From NCBI RefSeq assembly GCF_040222615.1, contig NZ_JAVKCQ010000123.1, positions 1-27,222 on the forward strand: a stretch of DNA of 27,222 nt. The letters run 5' to 3'. The notes under the pieces were generated by a model, which ran no database searches, was not told the DNA's origin, and worked only from the letters and a program-made list of their open reading frames with translations. The translations under genes were made by a program, and so were the position numbers. Source of the DNA: Haliea sp040222615 (GTDB taxonomy: Bacteria; Pseudomonadota; Gammaproteobacteria; Pseudomonadales; Halieaceae). Positions 1-7,929 of the stretch are shown here, piece after piece (position 1 is the first letter of the stretch; each line of letters starts with the position of its first letter).

Positions 1-115
1 CACCCCCCGGGCGGGTGGCCGTCGCGCCCGCCTCCGGGGAGGTGGGTAGCAGCCTGGGGGCGAGTACGCCGGCAACGACAGCGATGGCAATTGCCGGTAG
101 CAGGAATCTTTTCAT
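1..115 (-). CDS. N-terminus of an exported or membrane-anchored protein (partial)
   Basis: Only the first 38 or so codons are inside the window. They begin MKRFLLPAIAIAVVAGVLAP, a basic start followed by a hydrophobic stretch of about 15 residues, then a Pro/Ala/Thr/Gly-rich segment. This fits a signal peptide or N-terminal anchor with a periplasmic linker, as in membrane-fusion (HlyD-type) proteins, but no diagnostic domain is visible and I do not assign a function. An in-frame ATG three codons upstream (base 124) is an alternative start. Neither start has a clear Shine-Dalgarno sequence. The gene diverges from prfC, and the roughly 190 bases between them must hold both promoters. Confidence 0.55.
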   Translation of the reverse strand, partial: MKRFLLPAIAIAVVAGVLAPRLLPTSPEAGATATRPGG

Positions 116-271
116 GGTGTCCATACGTGTAAAGGGGGAGTGCCCGATGACTCGGGGCGTCGATTTTACAGCAAAAAGCCGGCGGCGGCTGTTTGACCGC
201 AACAACGGCCGGCGGTTCCACCGCTTGTTGTCTGTCGGGTCTGCGGCGCTGCCTTGGGCGGGTAAAGCGCG

Positions 272-297
272 TATAATCGCCGCTTTTTCCCCTAGGT
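272..297 (+). promoter_or_regulatory. Probable -10 element and RBS of prfC
   Basis: A perfect TATAAT lies at 272-277, followed by a GC-rich stretch. AGGT at 294-297 sits 6 bases before the prfC ATG and is the likely ribosome binding site. No good -35 box is seen at 16-18 bases: TTGGGC at 254-259 is only 12 bases away. The -10 call therefore rests on the hexamer and its position. Confidence 0.45.
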
Positions 298-303
298 AAC
301 ATC

Positions 304-1881
304 ATGCCAGAGCTGAGCAAAGCGATTGCCGCGCGACGCACGTTCGCCATCATCTCCCACCCTGACGCGGGCAAGACCACGATAACCGAGAAGCTGCTGC
401 TGCTGGGCAGCGCGATCCAGGTGGCGGGCAGCGTCAAGGGCAAGCGGGGCCCGCACGCCACGTCCGACTGGATGAGTATGGAGCAGGAGCGCGGGATATC
501 CGTAACTTCTTCGGTAATGCAGTTTCCCTACCACGACCGCATCGTCAACCTGCTGGATACGCCTGGCCACGAGGATTTCTCCGAGGATACCTACCGCACC
601 CTGACGGCCGTGGACTCGGCGCTGATGGTGATCGACGGCGCCAAGGGCGTCGAGGACCGGACCATCAAGCTGATGAATGTGTGCCGCCTGCGGGACACGC
701 CAATCTTCAGCTTCGTCAACAAGATGGACCGGGATATTCGCGACCCGATCGAGCTGCTGGATGAGATCGAGCAGGTGTTGGCGATACAGGGCGCGCCGAT
801 CAACTGGCCTGTTGGCATGGGCAGTCAGTTCAAGGGTGTCTACAACCTTTACACCGATGTTATTCATCTTTACACGCCAGGGCAGGGCAGCGTGCTGCCG
901 GATGACCGCCGCATTGACGGTCTGGCCAGCGCCGGCGCCCGGGAACTGCTGGGCGATGAGTACGCCGATTTTGTCGATGAAATCGACCTGGTGAGGGGCG
1001 CCAGCCACGCCTTTGACGCCGAGGCCTTTCTGGCCGGCAAGCTGAGCCCGGTGTTCTTTGGTACCGCGCTGGGCAACTTCGGCGTGCGCGAAATGCTGGA
1101 CGACTTCGTCCAGTGGGCGCCGCCGCCCCAGGGCCGCGAGGCGCAGGAGCGCGAGGTCAGCGCCGGGGAGCGGGCATTCAGTGGCTTTGTGTTCAAGATC
1201 CAGGCCAATATGGATCCCCGGCACCGTGACCGGATAGCGTTTTTGCGGCTGTGTTCCGGCCGCTACGACAAGGGCATGAAGATGCGCCATGTGCGGCTGG
1301 GCAAGGAGGTGCGAATTGCCGACGCGGTGACCTTCAAGGCGGGAGAGCGGGTGCTGGTGGAAGAGGCGGTTGCCGGCGATATCATCGGCCTGCACAACCA
1401 CGGCACGATCCAGATTGGCGATACCTTCAGCGCCGGCGAGGATCTCAATTTCACCGGCATTCCCCACTTCGCCCCGGAGTTGTTCCGGCGCATCCGCCTG
1501 CGCGACCCGATGAAGTCCAAGCAGTTGCAGAAAGGCCTGCAGCAGCTGTCGGAGGAGGGCTCAACCCAGGTGTTTGCACCCCTGAACAGTTCCGATTTGA
1601 TCGTCGGTGCCGTGGGGCAGCTGCAGTTCGATGTGGTGGTCTACCGCCTCGCCGATGAATACAAGGTCGAGGCGCTGTACGAGCCGGTCAACGTCTACAC
1701 CGCGCGCTGGGTACACTGCGATGATGCCCGCAAGCTGGAGGATTTCCGCAAGAAGGCCGCGGACCAGTTGTCCATCGACGGTGGCGGCTATCTCACCTAC
1801 CTCGCGCCGACGCGGGTCAACCTGGCCTTGATGGAAGAGCGCTGGCCCGGGATTGAGTTCCGGGCCACCCGGGAGCACTGA
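304..1881 (+). CDS. prfC: Peptide chain release factor 3 (RF3)
   Basis: RF3 is a translational GTPase that removes RF1 and RF2 from the ribosome after peptide release. The 525-residue length matches the family. The P-loop is SHPDAGKTT (residues 18-26), the G3 motif DTPGHEDFSEDTYR starts near residue 85 and the guanine-specificity motif NKMD is near residue 139. The C-terminal part has the RF3-type run FRRIRLRDPMKSKQLQKG and a GAVGQLQFDVV segment. These features separate it from EF-G and LepA. It has its own -10 box and RBS and converges with the glutathione peroxidase gene 13 bases downstream. The long reading frame on the opposite strand is a codon-bias shadow. Confidence 0.97.
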   Translation: MPELSKAIAARRTFAIISHPDAGKTTITEKLLLLGSAIQVAGSVKGKRGPHATSDWMSMEQERGISVTSSVMQFPYHDRIVNLLDTPGHEDFSEDTYRTLTAVDSALMVIDGAKGVEDRTIKLMNVCRLRDTPIFSFVNKMDRDIRDPIELLDEIEQVLAIQGAPINWPVGMGSQFKGVYNLYTDVIHLYTPGQGSVLPDDRRIDGLASAGARELLGDEYADFVDEIDLVRGASHAFDAEAFLAGKLSPVFFGTALGNFGVREMLDDFVQWAPPPQGREAQEREVSAGERAFSGFVFKIQANMDPRHRDRIAFLRLCSGRYDKGMKMRHVRLGKEVRIADAVTFKAGERVLVEEAVAGDIIGLHNHGTIQIGDTFSAGEDLNFTGIPHFAPELFRRIRLRDPMKSKQLQKGLQQLSEEGSTQVFAPLNSSDLIVGAVGQLQFDVVVYRLADEYKVEALYEPVNVYTARWVHCDDARKLEDFRKKAADQLSIDGGGYLTYLAPTRVNLALMEERWPGIEFRATREH

Positions 1882-1888
1882 CCCGGGT
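1867..1888. terminator. Inverted repeat at the prfC / peroxidase convergence
   Basis: Seven-base arms ACCCGGG and CCCGGGT are separated by 8 bases, spanning the prfC stop codon and the 13-base gap before the convergent stop. A hairpin here could slow transcription from both sides. There is no T-run on either strand, so an intrinsic terminator is only a weak reading. Confidence 0.25.
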
Positions 1889-1894
1889 CGAGGT

Positions 1895-2380
1895 TCAGGG
1901 CAGCAGGGGCTCTATGTCGCCTGCGATATCCTCGGGCTTGGTGGTGGGCGCGTAGCGCTTGACCACATTGCCCTCGCCGTCGATCAGGAACTTGGTGAAG
2001 TTCCACTTGATACCCTGTGACCCCAGGGCTCCGGGAGCGGCCTTTTTCAGGTGCTTGAACAGGGGGTCAGCAGTCCCGCCATTGACATCGATCTTGCCAA
2101 ACATGGGAAAGCTGACGCCGTAGTTGAGCTGGCAGAATTCCATGATCTCGTCATTGCTGCCCGGGTCCTGCTTGCCGAACTGATTGCAGGGAAAGCCGAG
2201 AATGACCAGGCCGCGATCCCGGAACTGCTCATACAGCTTTTCCAGGCCGGCAAACTGGGGTGTGAAGCCGCACTTTGAAGCCGTGTTGACCACCAGCAGC
2301 ACTTTGCCCCGATACTCCTCCAAAGATTGTTTTTTACCGGAAGGTGTCTGGCAGGTGAAGTCGTAGACGGTAGAGGCCAT
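1895..2380 (-). CDS. Glutathione peroxidase family thiol peroxidase
   Basis: This 161-residue cytoplasmic enzyme reduces hydrogen peroxide or lipid hydroperoxides. The GPx signature is present: NTASKCGFTPQF with catalytic Cys37, FPCNQFGKQDPG with Gln71, and KWNFTKFL with Trp126 and Asn127, which complete the Cys/Gln/Trp/Asn tetrad. The catalytic residue is Cys, not selenocysteine. Bacterial proteins of this type often use thioredoxin, so the reductant is uncertain. The frame stays open upstream, but I chose the ATG at 2380 because AAGGAG lies 8 bases before it and because the protein then begins MASTVYDF, as is normal in the family. The gene follows the desaturase on the same strand, 47 bases downstream of its stop, and the two may be co-transcribed. 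Confidence 0.93.
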   Translation of the reverse strand: MASTVYDFTCQTPSGKKQSLEEYRGKVLLVVNTASKCGFTPQFAGLEKLYEQFRDRGLVILGFPCNQFGKQDPGSNDEIMEFCQLNYGVSFPMFGKIDVNGGTADPLFKHLKKAAPGALGSQGIKWNFTKFLIDGEGNVVKRYAPTTKPEDIAGDIEPLLP

Positions 2381-2427
2381 GTCGCGTTCTCCTTGGTTGG
2401 CAGCTGGTGCTGCCATTCGGTTACCTG

Positions 2428-3609
2428 TCAGGCGCCCACCGGCGCCTGCAGCTGCAACTGCTGGAGCAGTATGCCCAGGCGCTTGCGCTGGTTCTTGAGG
2501 GCGTACTCCAGCTCCCGCAGCTTGCTGCGCAGGGCGGCGTGCTCCCATTTGTCGACCATCTGCAGGCGCCGGACTTCCAGCGCATCCTCGATTTCAGCGA
2601 CCTTGCGCTCGACCCGCTCGGACTGCAGCGCGCGCCACTGATTCACGTGTTCGGTGAACAACTGGTATTCCCGCTCCAGCAGCTCCCGCAGGGTTTCGTT
2701 GTCCGCCTGCTCCTGCAATTCCCGCCGGGCGCGGGCGAACTGGGCGTCTACCATGGCGCGCTGGATCCTGAAGTCCGGGACCCGGTTGAGCTTGGCCGCG
2801 AGGCCGATTTTGGCGCACAGGCTGATCAGCCACTTGGTTGGGTCCCACTGCCACCAGCGAATGCCGTTGCGGTAGTCGTTCTGGAAGATGTGGTGGTAGT
2901 TGTGATAGCCCTCGCCATAGGTAAGGAAGGCGAGGAAGCCGTTGTCCCGGGCGCTGTTGTCTTCGGTGTAGGGACGGGTGCCCCAGAAGTGGGCCAGGGA
3001 GTTGATGAAGAAGGTGACGTGGTGGTTGACGACCAGGCGCAGCAGACCCGCCAGCAGGACGGTGCCGATGATATCGCCGAGGAACACGCCCAGCAGCACT
3101 GGCGGCCCCAGGTTCATGAGGGTCGTCAGGGCGACGTAATGGCGGTGCTGGAACATGACTACCGGATCGCGCTGCAGATCCCTGGCATTGCTGAAGTCGT
3201 TCTCGCCGCTGGGATAGTCGCGCAGCATCCAGCCCATGTGACTGAACCAGAGCCCGCGGCCCGCGGAGTAGGGGTCCTGCTCATTGTCGTCCACATGGCG
3301 ATGGTGGCGGCGGTGATCGGATGCCCAGACCAGGATGCTGTTCTGCAGGGCACCCGCGCCCCAGAGGGCGTAGAACCACTTCAGGGCCGGGTGGGCCTCG
3401 TAGGCGTTGTGTGCCCACAACCGGTGATAGCCGCCGGTGATCGACAGCCCGTTCAGATACAGGAATACCACTGCCCACAGCCACTGGGCGGCCGAGAAAC
3501 CGTGGTAGACCCCCCACAGGGGCACCAGGATCAGGGCCAGGAGCGGGAAGCCCACGAAGATGGCGACATTGACCGGAATCAGGGGCGGTTTGGCTGGGGC
3601 ATTGGGCAT
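2428..3609 (-). CDS. Membrane acyl-CoA/acyl-lipid delta-9-type desaturase with C-terminal coiled coil
   Basis: This di-iron membrane desaturase introduces a cis double bond into fatty acyl chains. The 393-residue protein has hydrophobic spans near 11-35 and 40-58 and again near 165-195. The three histidine boxes are present: HRLWAH (62-67), HRRHH (99-103) and HNYHH (236-240); NSLAHFWG at 203-210 is also typical of stearoyl-CoA-desaturase-like proteins. From about residue 280 to 385 the sequence is strongly charged with heptad-like Leu spacing (for example LRELEYALKNQRKRLGILLQ), which reads as a long coiled coil added to the catalytic core. The start is the ATG at 3609; no strong RBS is seen there. 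It may form an unsaturation/peroxide-defence pair with the downstream peroxidase gene. That link is inference. Confidence 0.92.
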   Translation of the reverse strand: MPNAPAKPPLIPVNVAIFVGFPLLALILVPLWGVYHGFSAAQWLWAVVFLYLNGLSITGGYHRLWAHNAYEAHPALKWFYALWGAGALQNSILVWASDHRRHHRHVDDNEQDPYSAGRGLWFSHMGWMLRDYPSGENDFSNARDLQRDPVVMFQHRHYVALTTLMNLGPPVLLGVFLGDIIGTVLLAGLLRLVVNHHVTFFINSLAHFWGTRPYTEDNSARDNGFLAFLTYGEGYHNYHHIFQNDYRNGIRWWQWDPTKWLISLCAKIGLAAKLNRVPDFRIQRAMVDAQFARARRELQEQADNETLRELLEREYQLFTEHVNQWRALQSERVERKVAEIEDALEVRRLQMVDKWEHAALRSKLRELEYALKNQRKRLGILLQQLQLQAPVGA

Positions 3610-3764
3610 AGGAATGTAGAGCTCTGGGGCTAAAGAAACAAAGGCGATGGTAGCGTGTTGGCGGCAAAAAGTCTTGTTCAGGGCCGCCGCAGGCTGACCA
3701 CAGGCACTGCAGCCAGGGTTTGATCACGGCCGTCGGTGTTGGTTCCGTCGCCCCCTGGTTCCGG

Positions 3765-5108
3765 TCAGGTACGCTCGAGGTAGGACTGGTACTCCAGCAG
3801 CGAGATGCGGTGGCGAAATTCTGCCACTTCCTGCTCTTTGGTGAGGGTGAATATACGCTGCAGCTCCCCCCCCAGTGCGGTGCGGATAAACTCCGACTTG
3901 CGGAACCGGTCCAGGGCCTCATGCATATAACCGGGCAGATAGCCGGTCTTCTGGGAATAGCCGTCGCCCCGGGTGGGGTTGCCGGGTGACGCCTGCTGCT
4001 CGATGCCGTCGAGCATTGCGGCCAGCACCACGGCGAACTGCAGATAGGGGTTGCAGTCGGCACCGGCAACCCGGTGTTCCAGGCGCCTCGCGGCGTGGGA
4101 GCCCGCCGGTACACGCACCGCCACCGTGCGGTTTTCGTAGCCCCAGCTCGGGTAGGTTGGGGCGTGGGTGCCGGGCTGGAAGCGGCGATAGCCGTTGAAG
4201 CCGGGAGAGAAGATGATCATGGAGTCCGCCATGTGTTGCAGGCAGCCTGCAATGGCGTGATGCAGCAGGGGAGTGCCGCGTTCGGTGCCGTCATCGAAGA
4301 CATTGACGCCGCGCTGGTCGAGCACGCTGCAGTGGACGTGCATGCCGTTGCCGGCCTCGTCCTCGAAGGGCTTGGGCATGAAGCTGGCGACCAGGCCGTG
4401 CTTGTGGGCCACGCCTTTGATCAACCGCTTCATCATCAGGATCTGCTTGGCCGCCAGCACGGGACTGGGGACATGTTGCATGTTGATTTCGTACTGTGAG
4501 GGCGCTGACTCCTTGACCACGCCGTCAAAGGGCAAATCCTGGAGTTCGCAGGCCAGGCGCAGCTCCTCCATCATCTGCTGGTGCTGGTTGAGCACGTCGA
4601 GGCCGTACATGTTGCCGCCAACCGGCTGGCTGCCGGCGGGGGAGGGGCAGGTGTGGATGGGGACCACGTTGTCCCAGCGCACCAGGCTGAACTCCAGTTC
4701 CGCGGCGACCACCGGAGTCCAGCCCGCATCCTGGAAGCGCGAGACCACCTGTTTCAGAACGTGTCGGGGGTCGCCCATGTAGGGGGCGCCGTCGGCGTCG
4801 AACATGGACAGCATGATTTGTCCGTGCTGGCCGCCAGCGGACCAGGGTGTCGGCAGCAGGGAACCCTCCACCGGCCGGCAGATACCGTCGGCATCACCGG
4901 AGGCAAAGACCAGCTCCTCCACGTCCCGGCCCCAGATGTCCAGGCTCAAGGCGGTCTTGGGGAGCTTGAGTTCGCCGTCGAAAATCCTGGCGAGCTTGTG
5001 CCGCGGCAACCATTTGCCGCGCATGATGCCATTGCAGTCGGGCAGCAGGGCCTCGACGGTGGTTATCTCCGGGTGGGCCCGCAGGAACCAGTCGGCTTCA
5101 AGGGACAT
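3765..5108 (-). CDS. Glutamine synthetase family protein, probable gamma-glutamylpolyamine synthetase
   Basis: This ATP-dependent ligase has the glutamine synthetase fold and 447 residues, the length of PuuA/SpuI-type enzymes that attach glutamate to putrescine or other amines. Metal and substrate residues are visible: AELEF (Glu137, Glu139), KESAPSQYEIN (Glu200, Glu207), NGMHVHCS (254-261), YENRTVAVRVP (324-334) and RRLEHR (341-346). True nitrogen-assimilating GlnA has a different N-terminus and an adenylylation loop that I do not see. A LuxR-type regulator lies 101 bases upstream on the same strand, and no other polyamine-catabolic genes are in the window. The substrate could be another amine, so the specific name is tentative; family membership is not in doubt. 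Confidence 0.88.
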   Translation of the reverse strand: MSLEADWFLRAHPEITTVEALLPDCNGIMRGKWLPRHKLARIFDGELKLPKTALSLDIWGRDVEELVFASGDADGICRPVEGSLLPTPWSAGGQHGQIMLSMFDADGAPYMGDPRHVLKQVVSRFQDAGWTPVVAAELEFSLVRWDNVVPIHTCPSPAGSQPVGGNMYGLDVLNQHQQMMEELRLACELQDLPFDGVVKESAPSQYEINMQHVPSPVLAAKQILMMKRLIKGVAHKHGLVASFMPKPFEDEAGNGMHVHCSVLDQRGVNVFDDGTERGTPLLHHAIAGCLQHMADSMIIFSPGFNGYRRFQPGTHAPTYPSWGYENRTVAVRVPAGSHAARRLEHRVAGADCNPYLQFAVVLAAMLDGIEQQASPGNPTRGDGYSQKTGYLPGYMHEALDRFRKSEFIRTALGGELQRIFTLTKEQEVAEFRHRISLLEYQSYLERT

Positions 5109-5209
5109 TCGGACACCGTGATTCAGGCCAGTAAGGGTGCACTATCTGGATTTCGCGGAGGCGGTTCAATGCCCCATGCGGGGCAGGACCGGGGCTTGTG
5201 GCGCGGCAG

Positions 5210-6058
5210 TCAACGGGCTGGCGCCATGTAGACCCGCAGGGGATCGTCGCCAGCGGCTTCGCCGAGGCAGGTCAGGGAGTTGATAAACAGGGAAAACAGG
5301 TCGGTCTGGGAGCTCACATCCAGCTTGCGGTAGATGCTCTTGCGGTGGCGGCGGACGGTCTCCAGCGCAATCCCCAGGCGCGCCGCCGAGGTGTCGGTGC
5401 CATAGCCGCGCAGCATCAACTCCAGCACGTCCTTCTCCCGCGGCGACAGCAGCGACGAGCCAAAGGTGCGAAACGCCAGGTCAATCTGGTGATTGATGCC
5501 CGGCTGGATCAGGTGCGTCACCGCGAAATCGTCGTGCTCACTGTGGGATTTGATCAGCTCTGACACCGGCTCGGCCAGTAGATACAGCGTCTCGTACTCC
5601 TGCTCGGTGAATTCGCCCTGTTGCGGCAGGCGCATCATGCAGAGGTTGATCACGTTGCCGGCGCGCAGTCGGGACAGGTAGATAGTCTCGTCAACGGTTC
5701 CGGTCTCGGCGTAGTAGTCGCGGTAGTACTGCGACTCGCGCAACTTGCCGGAGGTAATCCGCGACAGGCGGTAGAACTTGGAGCGCGGCTGGTTCATCGA
5801 GGCCCGGTAGAAAGGATCCTCGCGGTAGGGTCCGTCGAGATAGGTGTCTATCTGGGAGGCCACGGCCGTTGTGGGAATCTCGTGGTAGAGAACCTGGGGC
5901 GGCAGGTCCCGGTGGTAGAGCCAGATCTGGGGGTAGTCAATGTGCACCTGGCCCCGGATGGCCTCAATCAGCGTGGGAAAGAACTGATCCGTGCCCAGGG
6001 CGGAGATGGCCCGCGACAGATCCCGGTTCCACTTGCTCAGCTGACTGATATCGTTCAT
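5210..6058 (-). CDS. LuxR-type helix-turn-helix transcriptional regulator
   Basis: A 282-residue regulator. Residues 203-260 form a clear LuxR/GerE DNA-binding domain: LSPREKDVLELMLRGYGTD, then a recognition helix around ALETVRRHRKSIYRKL. Residues 1-195 make an alpha/beta sensor region rich in Tyr and Trp. It has no obvious acyl-homoserine-lactone pocket signature and no phosphorylation-site receiver domain, so the ligand is unknown. The gene sits directly upstream of the glutamine-synthetase-family gene on the same strand and diverges from the AraC regulator. The simplest inference is that it controls the amine ligase. No cognate LuxI-type synthase is present. Confidence 0.85.
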   Translation of the reverse strand: MNDISQLSKWNRDLSRAISALGTDQFFPTLIEAIRGQVHIDYPQIWLYHRDLPPQVLYHEIPTTAVASQIDTYLDGPYREDPFYRASMNQPRSKFYRLSRITSGKLRESQYYRDYYAETGTVDETIYLSRLRAGNVINLCMMRLPQQGEFTEQEYETLYLLAEPVSELIKSHSEHDDFAVTHLIQPGINHQIDLAFRTFGSSLLSPREKDVLELMLRGYGTDTSAARLGIALETVRRHRKSIYRKLDVSSQTDLFSLFINSLTCLGEAAGDDPLRVYMAPAR

Positions 6059-6189
6059 GGCATGGCGGGCGTCAGAAGCTTCATTAGTGCTGGCATATTG
6101 GGCAGCGCGGCCAGCCTTGTCAAATGTACCTGTCAGGGCGAAACCTCGGGCTGGTATAAGCAGCTGTCGGGGCGAGCGGCCTGGGGACT

Positions 6190-6217
6190 TTGGTCGCGAG
6201 TGGCAGGCGACTATACT
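6190..6217 (+). promoter_or_regulatory. Candidate promoter of the AraC-type gene
   Basis: TTGGTC (6190-6195) and TATACT (6212-6217) are 16 bases apart, 30 bases before the chosen ATG, with AGGAG at 6236-6240 as RBS. It lies in the 188-base divergent gap between the LuxR-type and AraC-type genes. Confidence 0.4.
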
Positions 6218-6246
6218 GCGGGTCCAGTCATCGTCAGGAGCGCGGA

Positions 6247-7299
6247 ATGAGTCGCCGCAGTTTCACTGCAGGGAGTGAGAGGATGTCGTCGCGGGTTCCC
6301 GCGGCGCTGACTCGCAGCCTGCTGGTGATGATGGCGGCCAGCGGATTGCCGCGGGACCGGCTGCTGGCCCAGGCGGGGTTTGCCCATGACCCCCTGCAAA
6401 ACCAGACCCTGACAGATGTGGCAACGCCCTCCCAGTACAGTCGCCTCTGCGGCGTGCTGTGCCGGCAGCTGGACGACGAGACCCTGGGTACCATGCCGGA
6501 TGCGTCGACCCCCCCGGGTACCCTGCGGCTGGTGGCGTTGAGCATGCTCGGCTGCGGAACCCTGGGGGTGGCGATGCAGCGCGCCATTGAGTTCAATACC
6601 TGCTGTCGGGCACGACGGTCCCCCCCTGTGCAGAACCGCCTGCTGGTGGACGCCGATGCCCGCGAGGCCACCCTGACCTACCTGGGTGCCGGAGTGCCCG
6701 CCCCGCTCCAGCACAGGGTCCTCGCGGGGCTGGCCATCTGGCTCCGCTTCTGCAGCTGGCTGATCGGCCAGGAAATTGATACTACCCAAGCCAGCTGCGC
6801 TGGCCCCCAGCCCCGCAACAGCGATGCGCTGCGTCATTTTTTCCCGGGCCCGGTGGAGTTCGGTGCCCGGGTCAATGCGGTGACCTTCAGCGCCCGCCAC
6901 CTGGAGGCGGCGGTACAGCGCGATGAACAGCAGCTGGCCGAATTCATGGCGATGGCGCCCTATTTTCTCCTGCACGACCACGAAGCTTGCCACAGCAGTA
7001 TTAGCCGGCGGATCAGGGGGATAATCGGCGACGACTTCCAGCTTGAGATGCCGAGTTTCGAGGAGCTGACCGTCTTGCTCAACATGTCGGCCAGGACCCT
7101 GCGCCGACGACTGGAAAGCGAGGGCACCTCCTACCAGCGGATCAAGGACAAGGCCCGTCGGGACCGCGCCATCAGCCTGCTGCGGCATCCGGAACTGTCG
7201 GTGTGCGAGGTCGCCGAGGTGCTGGGCTTCAGCGACCCCAGCGCGTTTCACCGCTCATTCAAGAAGTGGACAGGGCAGTCCCCCGGCGCGTTCCGCTGA
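6247..7299 (+). CDS. AraC-family transcriptional regulator
   Basis: A 350-residue regulator with two domains. The N-terminal ~200 residues resemble the arabinose-binding-type domain common in long AraC proteins (start of the type AALTRSLLVMMAASGLPRDR). The C-terminal ~100 residues are the double helix-turn-helix: NMSARTLRRRLESEGTSYQR for the first and VCEVAEVLGFSDPSAFHRSF for the second, ending GQSPGAFR. I chose the ATG at 6247 because AGGAG lies 6 bases upstream. The ATG at 6283, with GGGAG 7 bases before it, is a real alternative and would remove 12 residues. Its target and effector cannot be read from the sequence. It converges with the transglycosylase gene with a single base between the stop codons. 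Confidence 0.9.
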   Translation: MSRRSFTAGSERMSSRVPAALTRSLLVMMAASGLPRDRLLAQAGFAHDPLQNQTLTDVATPSQYSRLCGVLCRQLDDETLGTMPDASTPPGTLRLVALSMLGCGTLGVAMQRAIEFNTCCRARRSPPVQNRLLVDADAREATLTYLGAGVPAPLQHRVLAGLAIWLRFCSWLIGQEIDTTQASCAGPQPRNSDALRHFFPGPVEFGARVNAVTFSARHLEAAVQRDEQQLAEFMAMAPYFLLHDHEACHSSISRRIRGIIGDDFQLEMPSFEELTVLLNMSARTLRRRLESEGTSYQRIKDKARRDRAISLLRHPELSVCEVAEVLGFSDPSAFHRSFKKWTGQSPGAFR

Positions 7300-7300
7300 T

Positions 7301-7921
7301 TCAGTGCGCCCACGGCAGCGGCCCGGTGCGCCAGTGCCGGGCCCAGGCCTGATAGACCTTGTTACTGTAACGCCGGCTTCCCAGGCTGCCGTTGTAGGCG
7401 GCCAGGGCCCGGTGCAGGTCGCCTTTTTCCCGCTGCAGGTAAAACTGCAGGATACGACAGCCATACTCGAAGTTGGTGAGGTTCATGGTCAGGTTGTCAT
7501 CCGCGCGGCCGATCTCGTTCTTCCAGAACGGCATCACCTGCATCATGCCCTGGGCGCCGACCCGGGAGATGGCAAAGCGGTCGAAGTGGCTTTCCACTTC
7601 GATAACAGCCAGGACCAGCTCGGGGGGCAGGGACGCCCTGGCGGCCGCCGCGTGGACCTGGCGCAGCAGCTGCAGCCGCTCTTCTGCATCCTTGACGAAG
7701 CGCTCCAGGCGAGCGGACATATCCACCAGCCACACCTCGGCGTCGTAGCGATCCGCGAAACTGTCGGCGCTGTTGATGGTCTGGTCGAGAAAGGTCCTGA
7801 GTGCGGCGCGCTCTTCCGGGTCCTGCGGCTGGCCCGCGGCGAGCGGTGCCAGTACCGCCAACAGCATGGCGGCCGCCAGCGCCTGCCAGCGGAACCTCGA
7901 GGGTTTACCGCGACCCGCCAT
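7301..7921 (-). CDS. Small soluble lytic transglycosylase (SLT domain)
   Basis: A 206-residue exported murein lytic transglycosylase that cleaves glycan strands to form 1,6-anhydromuramic acid ends. A basic start and hydrophobic run (about residues 12-30, cleavage probably after LAAG) form the signal peptide. The Slt catalytic domain spans about 95-200: LAVIEVESHFD with catalytic Glu110, GAQGMMQVMP (122-131) and AAYNGS (174-179). No peptidoglycan-binding or LysM domain is present. The gene starts 8 bases after the proS stop on the same strand, so the two are probably co-transcribed. A proS-transglycosylase pair is seen in other gammaproteobacteria, as far as I recall. Confidence 0.92.
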   Translation of the reverse strand: MAGRGKPSRFRWQALAAAMLLAVLAPLAAGQPQDPEERAALRTFLDQTINSADSFADRYDAEVWLVDMSARLERFVKDAEERLQLLRQVHAAAARASLPPELVLAVIEVESHFDRFAISRVGAQGMMQVMPFWKNEIGRADDNLTMNLTNFEYGCRILQFYLQREKGDLHRALAAYNGSLGSRRYSNKVYQAWARHWRTGPLPWAH

Positions 7922-7929
7922 GTCGGCGG

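Noticed and set aside
2407..3633. A 408-codon plus-strand frame opposite the desaturase
   Set aside because: The minus-strand product has all three histidine boxes; the plus-strand frame has no recognisable domain or RBS.
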